Below are positions 34,161 through 43,285 of a stretch of 46,335 bases of DNA, in pieces (within the stretch, counting starts at the first letter, position 1; every line of letters starts with the position of its first letter). The translations under genes and the position numbers were made by a program. A model generated the notes under the pieces. The model was not told where the DNA came from. It did not search any database and saw nothing but the letters and a program-made list of their open reading frames with translations. This stretch comes from Ideonella_A sp031398385 (GTDB lineage Bacteria > Pseudomonadota > Gammaproteobacteria > Burkholderiales > Burkholderiaceae_C), in contig JANNNE010000111.1 in assembly GCA_031398385.1 (NCBI GenBank), forward strand, positions 1 to 46,335, given 5' to 3'.

Positions 34161-34890
34161 ACGCGTTCTGGCCGCGGCGATCGTGGCCCTGTCGGGCTGC
34201 GCGGCGGCGCAGGCATCGAACGCACTGGCGCCTCTTGCGGCGCCTGCAGGCGATGGGCCGCCCAACCCGGCTTGGCGCTTCGAGCGGGTGCCCGACCAGC
34301 GCTTTCCCGATACGCGGTTCAGCGTTGCCGGAGTCGATGGGCGCCAGGCTGTCCGAATCGAGGCCCAGGCGTCGTACGGCAACCTGGTTCACCCGCTGGC
34401 GCGAACCCCGGCAGTTGCGACGACAACGCTGAGCTGGCAGTGGCGGGTCGACGAACTGAACCGGGCGGCCGACCTGCGGAGCAAGCAGAGCGACGACACC
34501 AGTGCCAAGGTCTGCGTATTGTTCGACATGCCGATCGATCAGGTGCCGTTCGTCGAGCGCCAGATCCTGCGGATTGCGCGATCACGCACCGGCGTGGAGC
34601 TGCCAGCGGCAACCATCTGTTATGTCTGGGATACCACGCTGGCGGTCGGCACGCGGATCGACAACGCCTATTCGCGGCGGGTGCGATACCTGGTGCTGCG
34701 ATCCGGATCTTCGGCCGAGCGGCGCTGGCAGACGGAACGCCGCGTACTGGCCGCCGATTTCGCATCGCTGTTCGGCGATGAAAGTCCGAACCGGGTGCCA
34801 CCGATCCAGGCGATTGCAATCGGCGCGGATGCCGACAACACTGGCGGTCGCAGCCTCGCCTTTGTCGCCGACGTCAGGCTCGAACCGTGA
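34144..34890 (+). CDS. DUF3047 domain protein, probable lipoprotein
   Basis: This envelope protein of 248 residues has no assigned function. The N-terminus is a short signal ending in a possible lipobox, VALSGC, though a normal signal-peptidase cleavage near AQA is also possible. The DUF3047 core includes LSWQWRVDELNRAADLRSKQ, DDTSAKVCVLFDM and IGADADNTGGRSLAFVADV, suggesting a beta-sandwich. It overlaps the DUF547 gene by 17 bases and its stop overlaps the next start as GTGA, so the set is tightly coupled. Confidence 0.83.
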   Translation: MPLAARRVLAAAIVALSGCAAAQASNALAPLAAPAGDGPPNPAWRFERVPDQRFPDTRFSVAGVDGRQAVRIEAQASYGNLVHPLARTPAVATTTLSWQWRVDELNRAADLRSKQSDDTSAKVCVLFDMPIDQVPFVERQILRIARSRTGVELPAATICYVWDTTLAVGTRIDNAYSRRVRYLVLRSGSSAERRWQTERRVLAADFASLFGDESPNRVPPIQAIAIGADADNTGGRSLAFVADVRLEP

Positions 34891-35990
34891 AGCGGCTGTT
34901 GTTGCTGGGCGGCGGCCATGCCCATGTTCATGTGCTGCGCGAGCTGGCTCGTGAGCCGATGCCTGCGACGCAGGTCACGCTGGTCTCGCCGTTTCCGAGG
35001 CAACTGTATTCGGGCATGGTGCCCGGACTCGTGGCCGGGCACTACGCAGTCGATGATTGCGTGATCCCGTTGCCGCCGCTCGCTTCGGCGGCCGGGGTGA
35101 CTTTTGTGCAGGCCAGTGCGACCGCACTCGATACCGGCGCGCGCTGCGTGAGCTTGTCCAACGGCGATCGCCTGCGCTACGAGGCGCTGAGCCTGGATAC
35201 CGGCCCGGTGATGCCGACCGGGGTGGTCACCGGTGCCGACGAATACGCCTGGCCGGTGCGGCCGATCGAGACTTTCATCGCCCGCTGGCAGGCGCTGCTC
35301 GACCAGCATACCGGCGAACTGGCGGGCAGCCTGGTGGTGATCGGGGGCGGTGCGGCCGGTGTCGAGCTTGCCATGGCGTTCAAATACCGGCTCGGGTCAG
35401 CCGTTGCGGTGGCGATCGTGACCGGCGGCGGTCCGGTTCTCGGCGGGCAGTCTGGCGGCTTGCAGCGGCGCGCGACCCGGGCCTTGAAGCGTTGCGGGGT
35501 CACGATCTTCGATGATGTCTGCGAACAGATCGGTGCCACCTGCTTGCAGCTGAAGAGCGGCCTGGAGCTGGCATGCGACTGGCCGATCTTGTGCATCGGG
35601 GCGGCGGCAGCGCCGTGGCTGGCGGGCAGCGGCCTGCAATGCAACCCGCAGGGATTTGTCGAAACCGGACCGACCTTGCAAAGTGTTTCGCACCCGCAGG
35701 TCTTCGCGGCCGGCGATGTCGCGACGCGACGCGATGTCTCGCATCCGAAAAGCGGTGTCTACGCGGTACGCGCCGGCCCGCCGCTGGCGGCGAATCTGCG
35801 CCACTTCATGGCCGGCGGTGAATTGCAGACCTACCAGCCGCAGCAACATAGCCTTGCCTTGTTGGCCTGCGGCGAGCAGCGGGCGATTGCCAGCTGGAAT
35901 AGGTGGTCTTTCGAAGCCGACTGGGTCTGGCGCTGGAAGAACCACATCGACCGGCGCTTCGTCGAGAAGTATTTGCTCGACGGCGTCTGA
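34887..35990 (+). CDS. SelD-associated FAD-dependent oxidoreductase (TIGR03169 type)
   Basis: This NDH-2/sulfide-quinone-reductase-like flavoprotein has 367 residues. It begins KRLLLLGGGHAHVHVLREL, the signature of a family that in many bacteria is the N-terminal half of a fusion with SelD, and here stands alone. It also has PFPRQLYSGMVPGLVAGHY, a second dinucleotide site SLVVIGGGAAGVELAMAFKY and the FAD-contact ending VFAAGDVA. The start is GTG overlapping the DUF3047 stop (GTGA). A C-terminal segment (WNRWSFEADWVWRWKNHIDR) may contact the membrane. The reaction is not known; reduction or delivery of selenium species is a reasonable guess because selD lies about 16 kb away in the same window. 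Confidence 0.85.
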   Translation: MKRLLLLGGGHAHVHVLRELAREPMPATQVTLVSPFPRQLYSGMVPGLVAGHYAVDDCVIPLPPLASAAGVTFVQASATALDTGARCVSLSNGDRLRYEALSLDTGPVMPTGVVTGADEYAWPVRPIETFIARWQALLDQHTGELAGSLVVIGGGAAGVELAMAFKYRLGSAVAVAIVTGGGPVLGGQSGGLQRRATRALKRCGVTIFDDVCEQIGATCLQLKSGLELACDWPILCIGAAAAPWLAGSGLQCNPQGFVETGPTLQSVSHPQVFAAGDVATRRDVSHPKSGVYAVRAGPPLAANLRHFMAGGELQTYQPQQHSLALLACGEQRAIASWNRWSFEADWVWRWKNHIDRRFVEKYLLDGV

Positions 35991-36009
35991 TCGACGTCGC
36001 CGCGGGATG

Positions 36010-37017
36010 CTATTCGCGCGGCCGGAACGCGATCAGCATGCTCGACGGTACCCGGCCGTCGACATCGCGCGGCAGGATTTCGGTGCGGTCGATCGCGCGT
36101 TGCACCGCCTGGTCCCATTCAGCGCTGCCGCTGCTTCGCACCAGCTTCTGGCTGATGATTCGGCCGTCCGGGGCCAGGCGCACCAGCACCTCGGCCTGCG
36201 GATTTTCGGTGAGCTGATCGACGAAGACGATGTTGGGCTTGACGCGTGCCTTGACCCGGCCGGCATAACCGTCCGATGGTGCGGCGTTCTGTTCCGCCTT
36301 GCCTTTCGACCCGACCTCGCCGGTGCTTCCGCCGGCCTGACTCAACATGCGCTTGAGCGCCTCTTCCCGGTTGTCGGCAATCCGCTTGGCTTCGGCCTTT
36401 TCTCGCGCTTCGTCCAGCTTGGCCTGGCGCAGTTCCTCCGCCTTGCGTTTCTTCTCCTGTTCAAGCTCGGCCTTGGCCGCTTTTTCGGCGGTCTGCCTGG
36501 CTTCGAGCGCCTTCGTGGCCGCCTCGGCCTTGGCCAGCTCGATTTTTTTCTCGGCCGCCTTCTTTTCCACGAGCTTCTTCGCTGCTTCCTTTTTCTGGCG
36601 CTCCTTTTCCTCGTCCTCGCGCTGTGCTTCAAGGCGGCGTTCGCGTTCCTCGCGCTTGGCCTTCTCGATCGCGATCTGCGGATCGGGCAACACCTTGGCC
36701 GGCTCAGGTTCGGGTTTCGGTTCGGGTTTTGGTGGCGGCGGCGCGGGCTTGGGTCTTTCGACCACCGGCTGCGGTTTTTCGGGCTTCGGTGGTGGCGGCT
36801 CGGGAGCGGCTGCCCGCGGCGCGGCCACCTGGGGCACGGCAGCCCACAACTCGGCCTGAATGCCCTCGGGATTGCTGGAGTTCCAGTTGACACCGATCGC
36901 CAGACCGATGATCAGCACCGCATGCACCAGCAGCGCCAGGATCAGGCCGCGCCGCATGCCACCGGGCGGCCGCGGCATCAGCGGATCGCGGCTGCTGTGT
37001 TTCAGCGGGTTTTTCAC
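36010..37017 (-). CDS. tolA: TolA, periplasm-spanning Tol protein
   Basis: TolA links the TolQR motor in the inner membrane to TolB/Pal at the outer membrane during envelope constriction. The sequence shows one N-terminal transmembrane helix (MRRGLILALLVHAVLIIGLA), a Pro/Lys-rich segment, a long Lys/Glu/Ala coiled coil, and a C-terminal TonB-like domain (YAGRVKARVKPNIVF to AFRPRE). The start is drawn at GTG 37017, seven bases after the tolR stop, with GGAGG 11 bases upstream; ATG codons at 37059 and 36978 are alternatives. It ends 19 bases from the convergent oxidoreductase gene, and tolB and pal do not follow. Confidence 0.88.
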   Translation of the reverse strand: MKNPLKHSSRDPLMPRPPGGMRRGLILALLVHAVLIIGLAIGVNWNSSNPEGIQAELWAAVPQVAAPRAAAPEPPPPKPEKPQPVVERPKPAPPPPKPEPKPEPEPAKVLPDPQIAIEKAKREERERRLEAQREDEEKERQKKEAAKKLVEKKAAEKKIELAKAEAATKALEARQTAEKAAKAELEQEKKRKAEELRQAKLDEAREKAEAKRIADNREEALKRMLSQAGGSTGEVGSKGKAEQNAAPSDGYAGRVKARVKPNIVFVDQLTENPQAEVLVRLAPDGRIISQKLVRSSGSAEWDQAVQRAIDRTEILPRDVDGRVPSSMLIAFRPRE

Positions 37018-37024
37018 GCTTTGC

Positions 37025-37456
<432 letters not shown>

Positions 37457-38167
37457 CTAGCGGCCCCCCACCGTGCTGGGCGATGCCACGCCGGGACCCT
37501 GTCCGGCGTTGCGGTGCAGGATGTTCGAGAACTCTTCGATGAAGGTCTCGAACTGGGTCGCGATGCGATCGATGTCGCGGGCGAATCGGTTGTAGGCGAT
37601 CACTGCCGGAATCGCCGCGAACAGGCCGATCGCGGTGGCCACCAGGGCTTCGGCAATGCCCGGGGCGACGGTGGCCAATGTGACCTGCTGCAGGTTCGAC
37701 AGGCCGACGAACGCGTTCATGATGCCCCACACCGTGCCGAACAGTCCGACATATGGGCTGACCGATCCGACCGAGGCCAGAAACGACATGTTGGTTTCGA
37801 TCGTGTCGAGTTCACGCTGGTAGCTGGCCCGCATCGCACGGCGTGCACCGTCGAGCAGGGCACCGGCGTCGCCGGCCCGGCGTTCGCGAAGCTTCAGGAA
37901 CTCTCGCATGCCGGACGCAAAGATGCGCTCCATCGGCGAGCCGTCGGGTTTTTCGGTGGCGTCGGCATACAACTCGGTCAGATTCTTGCCGGCCCAGAAT
38001 TCGCGTTCGAAACGGTCACTGTCGGCGCGAATCCGCCGCAGGCCGAACAGCTTGCCGAAAATGACAGTCCAGCTGGCGAGAGAGGTCAGCATCAGGCCGA
38101 CCATCACGAGTTGGACGACCAGACTGGCTTCGAGAACGAGTTTGATGATCGAGATGTCTTGGTTCAT
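37457..38167 (-). CDS. tolQ: TolQ (MotA/TolQ/ExbB proton channel)
   Basis: This 236-residue inner-membrane channel subunit has three helices: LVLEASLVVQLVMVGLML near the start, then after a cytoplasmic loop SPYVGLFGTVWGIMNAFVGL and AEALVATAIGLFAAIPAVIA, which contain the conserved channel residues. With TolR it converts proton flow to force on TolA. The ATG at 38167 (MNQDISIIK) overlaps the ybgC stop as ATGA; the longer open frame upstream of it is not coding. Confidence 0.94.
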   Translation of the reverse strand: MNQDISIIKLVLEASLVVQLVMVGLMLTSLASWTVIFGKLFGLRRIRADSDRFEREFWAGKNLTELYADATEKPDGSPMERIFASGMREFLKLRERRAGDAGALLDGARRAMRASYQRELDTIETNMSFLASVGSVSPYVGLFGTVWGIMNAFVGLSNLQQVTLATVAPGIAEALVATAIGLFAAIPAVIAYNRFARDIDRIATQFETFIEEFSNILHRNAGQGPGVASPSTVGGR

Positions 38168-38592
38168 TCGAGCGCGGAAAGAAGATCGTTTGGGATGCGG
38201 CAGGGCCGGAAGGTTCCGGCATCGACGCTGGCGATGCGAATTCGGCCCTCGCAGAGCAGCTGCTCGGGCTGGCCAATCGGCCCGATCCGCCAGGCCTGCT
38301 GGGAAAGAACCATGCCGACGCGGCCGCCGTGGTCGCGCGCCACGGTGATTTCGAGCTCGTCGTCGAGGCGCGCCGGCAGCAGGTAGCGGCATTCGGTTTG
38401 CGCGACGATGAACATCACGCCGCGGTCGACCCGCAGGCGTTCCTGTGAAAAACCGGCGGCGCGCAGCCATTCGGTGCGTGCGCGCTCGAAATATTTGAGG
38501 TAATTGGCGTAGAAGACGATGCCGCCGGCATCAGTATCTTCCCAGTACACCCTCAGGCGGCTGCGGAAGACGATGGCTGCGACGCCGCTCAT
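38164..38592 (-). CDS. ybgC: Tol-associated acyl-CoA thioesterase YbgC
   Basis: This hot-dog-fold thioesterase of 142 residues is usually the first gene of tol operons and acts on acyl-CoA or acyl-ACP at the cytoplasmic face. The active-site region VYWEDTDAGGIVFYANYLKY has the catalytic Asp, and FERARTEWLRAAGFSQ follows. It overlaps the upstream aminotransferase stop and the downstream tolQ start by four bases each (ATGA), which fixes its ends. Confidence 0.93.
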   Translation of the reverse strand: MSGVAAIVFRSRLRVYWEDTDAGGIVFYANYLKYFERARTEWLRAAGFSQERLRVDRGVMFIVAQTECRYLLPARLDDELEITVARDHGGRVGMVLSQQAWRIGPIGQPEQLLCEGRIRIASVDAGTFRPCRIPNDLLSALE

Positions 38593-39809
38593 GTGCGCTG
38601 CAACCGCGGCAGCACTGTCGCCAGCCGCTGCAGTGCCTCGTCGAGTTGCTCCAGCGAGTTGGCGTAGGAAAAGCGCACGAATCGGGCGGTGTCGTGGCGG
38701 CCGAAATCCCGCCCGGGCGTGGCGGCCAGGTGCGCCTCGCGCATCAGCGTGAAGGCAAATTCCCAGCTGCCGCCAGCGGCCGGATCGGCGAAGCGGCTGC
38801 AATCCGCCCACGCATAGAACGCGCCATCCGGCATCACCGGTACCGGCAGGCCGAGCGCTTCGAGCGCTGGCACCAGCCGATCGCGGCGCTTGCGAAACTC
38901 GGCGCGCCGCCGTTCGTACTCGGCAATCGACTCGGGCTCGAAACAGGCCAGCGCGGCATGTTGTGCCAAGGTCGAGGGGCAGATGAAGAGGTTTTGCGCC
39001 AACTTCTCGATCGACGGGATCAGCTGGCGCGGTACCACCATCCAGCCGAGCCTCCAGCCGGTCATGTTGAAATATTTCGAGAAACTGTTGATCGAGATGA
39101 CATCGTCGCCGTGGTCCTGGCCGTGGACCAGCGCACTTTGCCCGAAACGGTCGTCGAAACTGAGGCCGAGGTAGATTTCGTCGACCAAGGTGAACCCGCC
39201 GCGCTGGCGCACCACGTCGACGATCCGGGCCATCTCGGCCGGGTCGATCGAGGTGCCGGTCGGATTGGATGGTGATGCGAGTAACACGCCACGCGTGGCC
39301 GGTCCCCAGGCCTCCGCCACGGCCCGCGCACTGAGCTGGAAACGTTCGGCCGGACCGGCCGGCAACAGCACCGAGGTACCGTCGGCGGCGGCGACGAAGT
39401 GCCGGTTGCACGGGTAGCTCGGATCGGGCAGCAACACCTCGTCACCGGCCTCGATCAGCGCGAGACAGGCCAACTGTAGCGCGGCCGATGCGCCGGCGGT
39501 GACGACGATGCGATCGGGCTCGACCTCGAGGCCGAAGCGTTCTTGGTACCAGTGGCCGATGCGTTCGCGCAGCGCGGGCAGACCGGTGGCGTCGGTATAT
39601 TGGCTGCGGCCCTTTTCGATCGCCAGCGCGGCCGCCTGCCGGACCAGCGGCGGCGCGGTGAAATCGGGCTCACCGATGTTCAGGAAAATCATCGGCGATC
39701 CGCCCTGGCGCGGATCACACGCGGGCAGGCGTGCCATCTCGGCGGCCGCCTTTGCGAATTCCATCACGTAGAACGGCTCGATCGAACCCAGGCGTTTGGC
39801 CAGTTTCAT
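38589..39809 (-). CDS. PLP-dependent class I/II aminotransferase
   Basis: This fold-type I aminotransferase of 406 residues has IFLNIGEPDFTAPP near residue 41, substrate-side VLLASPSNPTGTSI, and the PLP lysine in SINSFSKYFNMTGWRLGW; RFVRFSYAN near the end supplies the carboxylate-binding Arg. It resembles aspartate/alanine-type enzymes, but the substrate pair cannot be fixed by eye. Its stop overlaps ybgC as ATGA, so it heads the tol gene block. A link to Tol function is not obvious and may be only shared transcription. Confidence 0.9.
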   Translation of the reverse strand: MKLAKRLGSIEPFYVMEFAKAAAEMARLPACDPRQGGSPMIFLNIGEPDFTAPPLVRQAAALAIEKGRSQYTDATGLPALRERIGHWYQERFGLEVEPDRIVVTAGASAALQLACLALIEAGDEVLLPDPSYPCNRHFVAAADGTSVLLPAGPAERFQLSARAVAEAWGPATRGVLLASPSNPTGTSIDPAEMARIVDVVRQRGGFTLVDEIYLGLSFDDRFGQSALVHGQDHGDDVISINSFSKYFNMTGWRLGWMVVPRQLIPSIEKLAQNLFICPSTLAQHAALACFEPESIAEYERRRAEFRKRRDRLVPALEALGLPVPVMPDGAFYAWADCSRFADPAAGGSWEFAFTLMREAHLAATPGRDFGRHDTARFVRFSYANSLEQLDEALQRLATVLPRLQRT

Positions 39810-39820
39810 TGCTGTCAGAA

Positions 39821-39844
39821 AGGACCGGAGACAGGACCGGAGAC
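39821..39844. repeat. Tandem 12-base direct repeat upstream of the aminotransferase
   Basis: AGGACCGGAGAC occurs twice head to tail, starting 12 bases upstream of the aminotransferase ATG. It could be replication slippage or a regulator half-site pair. The rest of this 201-base gap shows only a short palindrome (ACGGGCCCGT near 39984) downstream of the S9 peptidase stop. Confidence 0.5.
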
Positions 39845-40010
39845 GCCAACCATGAGCAACATTGCGATGTCTTGGGCCTTGACCGGCGAGAGGCTCGAAA
39901 GATCGCAGTTTAAGCCGTGGGGTCGACGGGACAACGCGTGCACGGATCGGTGCTCGATCACAAGTCCGGTTTGATGGCTCGCGACGGGCCCGTACCCGGA
40001 CGCGCCACCT

Positions 40011-42149
40011 TCACTTGAGGTGCCTGGCCAGAAAGGTCTCCATGCGCCGTGCGAAGTCGACGCGGTTGGCTTCTCGCAGCCAGCCGTGGCCCTCCTCGGG
40101 ATAGACCACCCATTCCGGCGCATTGCCCGCGTCGGTCAGCGCAGCGCGCATGCGTTCGCCTTGCTCCAGTGGCACCCGGCGATCGAGTGCGCCATAGGCC
40201 ATCAGCACCGGTATCTTCAGTCGCTTGGCCTGGCGCAGGGCCGATGCGTCTGCGAGCAAGGCCGCATCCTTGACCGGATCACCCACCAGTTCAGGCCAGG
40301 AGAAACGCCGCGCCTCGTCCGAAAAATCGCTCCAGCCGCTGCTCTGCATCATCAGAGCCGGCTCGCTGACACCGACCCACGACACGGCACAGCGGTACAG
40401 ATCGGGGTAGCGGATCGGGCCCATCAGGGCGGCATAACCGCCATAACTGGCGCCGGCTATGCAGACGCGTTTCGGATCGACCATTCCCTTTTCCACGGCC
40501 CATTTGAGTGCATCCGCGACGTCGTCCTGCATCGCAAGGCCCCACTGCTTGAAACCGGCACGAAAGTGCCGAGCGCCGAACCCGGTGCTGCCGCGGAACT
40601 CGGGCTCGATCACCACGTAGCCGCGCGATGCCAGGAACTGCGCATCGGCTCGCCAATGCCAGGCTCCGCTGTTGGCCCAAGGTCCCCCATGCACCAGGAC
40701 CACGGCAGGCCGCGGGGCTGACTTGCTGGCGGATGCTGCCGGGTCGGCGGCCACGGGGGTCGGCAGCGTGATCCACACCGGGATTTCCAGCCCGTCGCGG
40801 GTGGCCACCCGGTGCAAGTCCAGGGTCGCCATGTGGCGCGGGTCGATTTCCTTGCGCAGGGCGCCAATTCGATCCCAGCGTGCGGTGGTGCGCGTCGGCC
40901 GCAGGATGAACAGCTCGCCCGGATGCCGATCCGACCAGGAGTTGATCAGCAGGACCGGGTCATTGTCGCGACAGCGCCGGCAGTCGATCCGGTTGATTCG
41001 CCCAGGCAAGGCCTTGTCGGCTTCGGCCTGCCATGCCGCGAGGCGTTTGTCGAACCAGACTGTTGCCAGCGCATCGGTGGTGACGCGCATGCCCAGCACG
41101 GCACCCGCGCGATCGTGAATCAGGTCGCCGTTGAAATCGAATCCGGGCGTGCTGACCAGTGATTCGGTTGCCGGTTTGCCGGTCTTGAAATCGAATCGCT
41201 TGAGCACGCTGGTGCCAGCCGGCCCTTCCGGCACGCTGACATACAGACCGTCGGACTCGTCGATATCCTCCGGGATCCAGCTTCGCGCCTGCGCTGGCAT
41301 GGTTGCCAGCAGTTTCCAGTCCTGATCGTCAGCGGTGCGTCGGAATACCGACACCTTGCCTTGTTGCGACAGTGTGCTGACCACGCGGGGCTGTCCCCGA
41401 CGGTTGAACAACCAGCGGGCTGCATGGTCGGGAATGCCTTCGCCCAACGATTGCAGCGAGACGTTGTCCACGTTGAGCCGCATCGGAACCACTGCGGTCA
41501 GCTCGCCCAGGTTGTTGAACGACATCTTGCCGACGATGATCTCGTTGGCGTCGGCATCTTCGGTCTCCGGCACGTGCAGCAGGATGTGGTTCCATTCGAG
41601 CGCCCGATTGCGAATGTTGGTCGCCACCCGGACGAAGTCGTTTCGGGTGTTCACCAGGGCGCGCTGGCTGCTGCCATCGGCGCGCACCGCGAACAGCCCG
41701 GGCGCGAAGTCCTGGTCTCCCGAACCACGCTGCAGGTTGATCAGGCTGTAGATCAGGCGGTCTTCGCCGACCCACGCGAAGTTGCGCACATCGGCATCGC
41801 TGTAATGCGCCACCACCTTCGGCGGCGAGCCGCCCTCCAGGTCCAGCACTGCCAATGCGACACGCTCGCCGGCGCTCAGCGCGAGCGCCAGACGTCGCCC
41901 GGTTGGCGACAACCTGACCTGACCCATCTGGGGATGGCGGTAGAAGTCGATCGCTGAAGGGGGGCCGGCCACCGCGTTCTGTGTTGCGTCTTGCGCCATC
42001 ACCGGACCGGTGATCAGTCCTCCCATAAAAACGCCCAGACCGACGGCCAAGCGCCGCAGGAATTGGGTGATTGCAGCTGTCGCGGGCGCAGTCCGGCACG
42101 GGCGAGTGTGCGCAGGTTTGGTCATGAATCGATTGGCTGTGTGGAACAT
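40011..42149 (-). CDS. S9 family serine peptidase (acylaminoacyl/prolyl oligopeptidase type), exported
   Basis: This 712-residue protein has an N-terminal signal (FLRRLAVGLGVFMGGLITG, cleavage near VMAQ), a beta-propeller region and a C-terminal alpha/beta hydrolase domain. The nucleophile is in CIAGASYGGYAALMG, the Asp in VLMAYGALDRRVPLE and the His in YPEEGHGWLREAN, so the triad is complete. It should cleave short peptides in the periplasm. The start may be 42149 or the in-frame ATG at 42125; neither has a strong ribosome site. It stands alone between the tol block and nusB, all on the minus strand. Confidence 0.91.
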   Translation of the reverse strand: MFHTANRFMTKPAHTRPCRTAPATAAITQFLRRLAVGLGVFMGGLITGPVMAQDATQNAVAGPPSAIDFYRHPQMGQVRLSPTGRRLALALSAGERVALAVLDLEGGSPPKVVAHYSDADVRNFAWVGEDRLIYSLINLQRGSGDQDFAPGLFAVRADGSSQRALVNTRNDFVRVATNIRNRALEWNHILLHVPETEDADANEIIVGKMSFNNLGELTAVVPMRLNVDNVSLQSLGEGIPDHAARWLFNRRGQPRVVSTLSQQGKVSVFRRTADDQDWKLLATMPAQARSWIPEDIDESDGLYVSVPEGPAGTSVLKRFDFKTGKPATESLVSTPGFDFNGDLIHDRAGAVLGMRVTTDALATVWFDKRLAAWQAEADKALPGRINRIDCRRCRDNDPVLLINSWSDRHPGELFILRPTRTTARWDRIGALRKEIDPRHMATLDLHRVATRDGLEIPVWITLPTPVAADPAASASKSAPRPAVVLVHGGPWANSGAWHWRADAQFLASRGYVVIEPEFRGSTGFGARHFRAGFKQWGLAMQDDVADALKWAVEKGMVDPKRVCIAGASYGGYAALMGPIRYPDLYRCAVSWVGVSEPALMMQSSGWSDFSDEARRFSWPELVGDPVKDAALLADASALRQAKRLKIPVLMAYGALDRRVPLEQGERMRAALTDAGNAPEWVVYPEEGHGWLREANRVDFARRMETFLARHLK

Positions 42150-42215
42150 TCAGAAAGGGCCGAACGCGATGAATTCGACCAGATGGCAACGGACCGGTGC
42201 GCCGCGGCGATCGAC

Positions 42216-42755
42216 TCAGCGCTGTGTTTCGCGCGCCGCACGTGCGGCATTCACCTCAACCTGACGCAAATCCATCGCCACCTTGTCCAGCACGCCATTG
42301 ACGTATCGGTGGCCATCAGTGCCGCCATAACTCTTGGCCAGCTCGACTGCTTCGTTGATCGCCACCTTGTAGGGGATGTCGATGCAGTGTTTCAGCTCAT
42401 AGGCACCCAGCAGCAGAACACCATGTTCAACTGGCGACAAGTCCTTGGTCGGACGGTCGACGTGGCGCGCCAGCACCGCATCCAGATCGGCTGCCTCGCG
42501 GATGCAGCCATGCAGCAAGGCGTCGAAGTGGGCAGTGTCGCAGCCTTCGTAGAACTCGAGTTCGCGCATGTGGGCATCGATCACGCCGCCGTCCGATCCG
42601 CCCAGCAACCACTCGTACAGTCCCTGTAGCGCGGCCTCGCGCGAGCGCCTTCGCGGTGATTTCTTGCCGGGGGCGCCGCTGCCGCGTCGGCCGCCTGCGC
42701 GCCGCGGGGCTGTTGCTTTGTCGGCTGCGGCGTCGGGCTTGGGATCGTCGCTCAA
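42216..42755 (-). CDS. nusB: Transcription antitermination factor NusB
   Basis: This RNA-binding helical protein acts with NusE in antitermination on rRNA operons. It has 179 residues, longer than the usual 140-150 because of a basic, low-complexity N-terminal extension of about 36 residues (PRRAGGRRGSGAPGKKSPR). The core begins RRRSREAALQGLYEWLL and has VEHGVLLLGAYELKHCIDIP and KVAINEAVELAKSYG, and ends YVNGVLDKVA. It overlaps the ribH stop by four bases (ATGA). Confidence 0.94.
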   Translation of the reverse strand: MSDDPKPDAAADKATAPRRAGGRRGSGAPGKKSPRRRSREAALQGLYEWLLGGSDGGVIDAHMRELEFYEGCDTAHFDALLHGCIREAADLDAVLARHVDRPTKDLSPVEHGVLLLGAYELKHCIDIPYKVAINEAVELAKSYGGTDGHRYVNGVLDKVAMDLRQVEVNAARAARETQR

Positions 42756-43216
42756 AACAGTTCGTCCATCAGATTGGCCATTTCGACCGCCACCCGCGCC
42801 GCGTCACGGCCTTTTTCTTCAGCACGCGCCCAGGCCTGCGCTTCGTTCTCGACGGTCAGCACCGCGTTGGCGATCGGGACACTGTGATCGAGCGAAACCC
42901 GGGTAACGGCGGCGCCGCTTTCGTTGGCCACCAGCTCGAAGTGATAGGTTTCGCCGCGGATGATGCAGCCAATCGCGATCAAGGCATCGAAGTCGTCGCT
43001 CTGCGCCATCGCGAGCAAGACAACGCCGATTTCGAGCGCGCCCGGCACCTGCACATGTTTCACATGTTTGGCGGCCACGCCGAGCTCGGTCAGTTCAGCC
43101 AGGCAGGCTTGCCAGCACTGGTCGGTCAGCGCCGAATTGAAGCGGGCCTGGACCACGCCGATTCGCAGATCGCGGCCATCCAGATCTTGGGCCCCGCCCG
43201 TATCAGCGCCTTGCAT
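42752..43216 (-). CDS. ribH: 6,7-dimethyl-8-ribityllumazine synthase
   Basis: This is the penultimate riboflavin-pathway enzyme, joining the ribitylaminouracil intermediate with dihydroxybutanone phosphate. The 154-residue length is standard. Motifs include IGVVQARFNSALTD, VQVPGALEIGVVLLA, DALIAIGCIIRGETYHFELV and a C-terminal LTVENEAQAWARA. The shell-forming or pentamer state cannot be judged. It lies between ribBX and nusB and overlaps nusB. Confidence 0.95.
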   Translation of the reverse strand: MQGADTGGAQDLDGRDLRIGVVQARFNSALTDQCWQACLAELTELGVAAKHVKHVQVPGALEIGVVLLAMAQSDDFDALIAIGCIIRGETYHFELVANESGAAVTRVSLDHSVPIANAVLTVENEAQAWARAEEKGRDAARVAVEMANLMDELF

Positions 43217-43285
43217 GGATCATCCTTGCCCGCTTGATGATGGTGCGTCGGCCCGAGTCGGCCGGATGGATCGGTGGTGCCGCGC

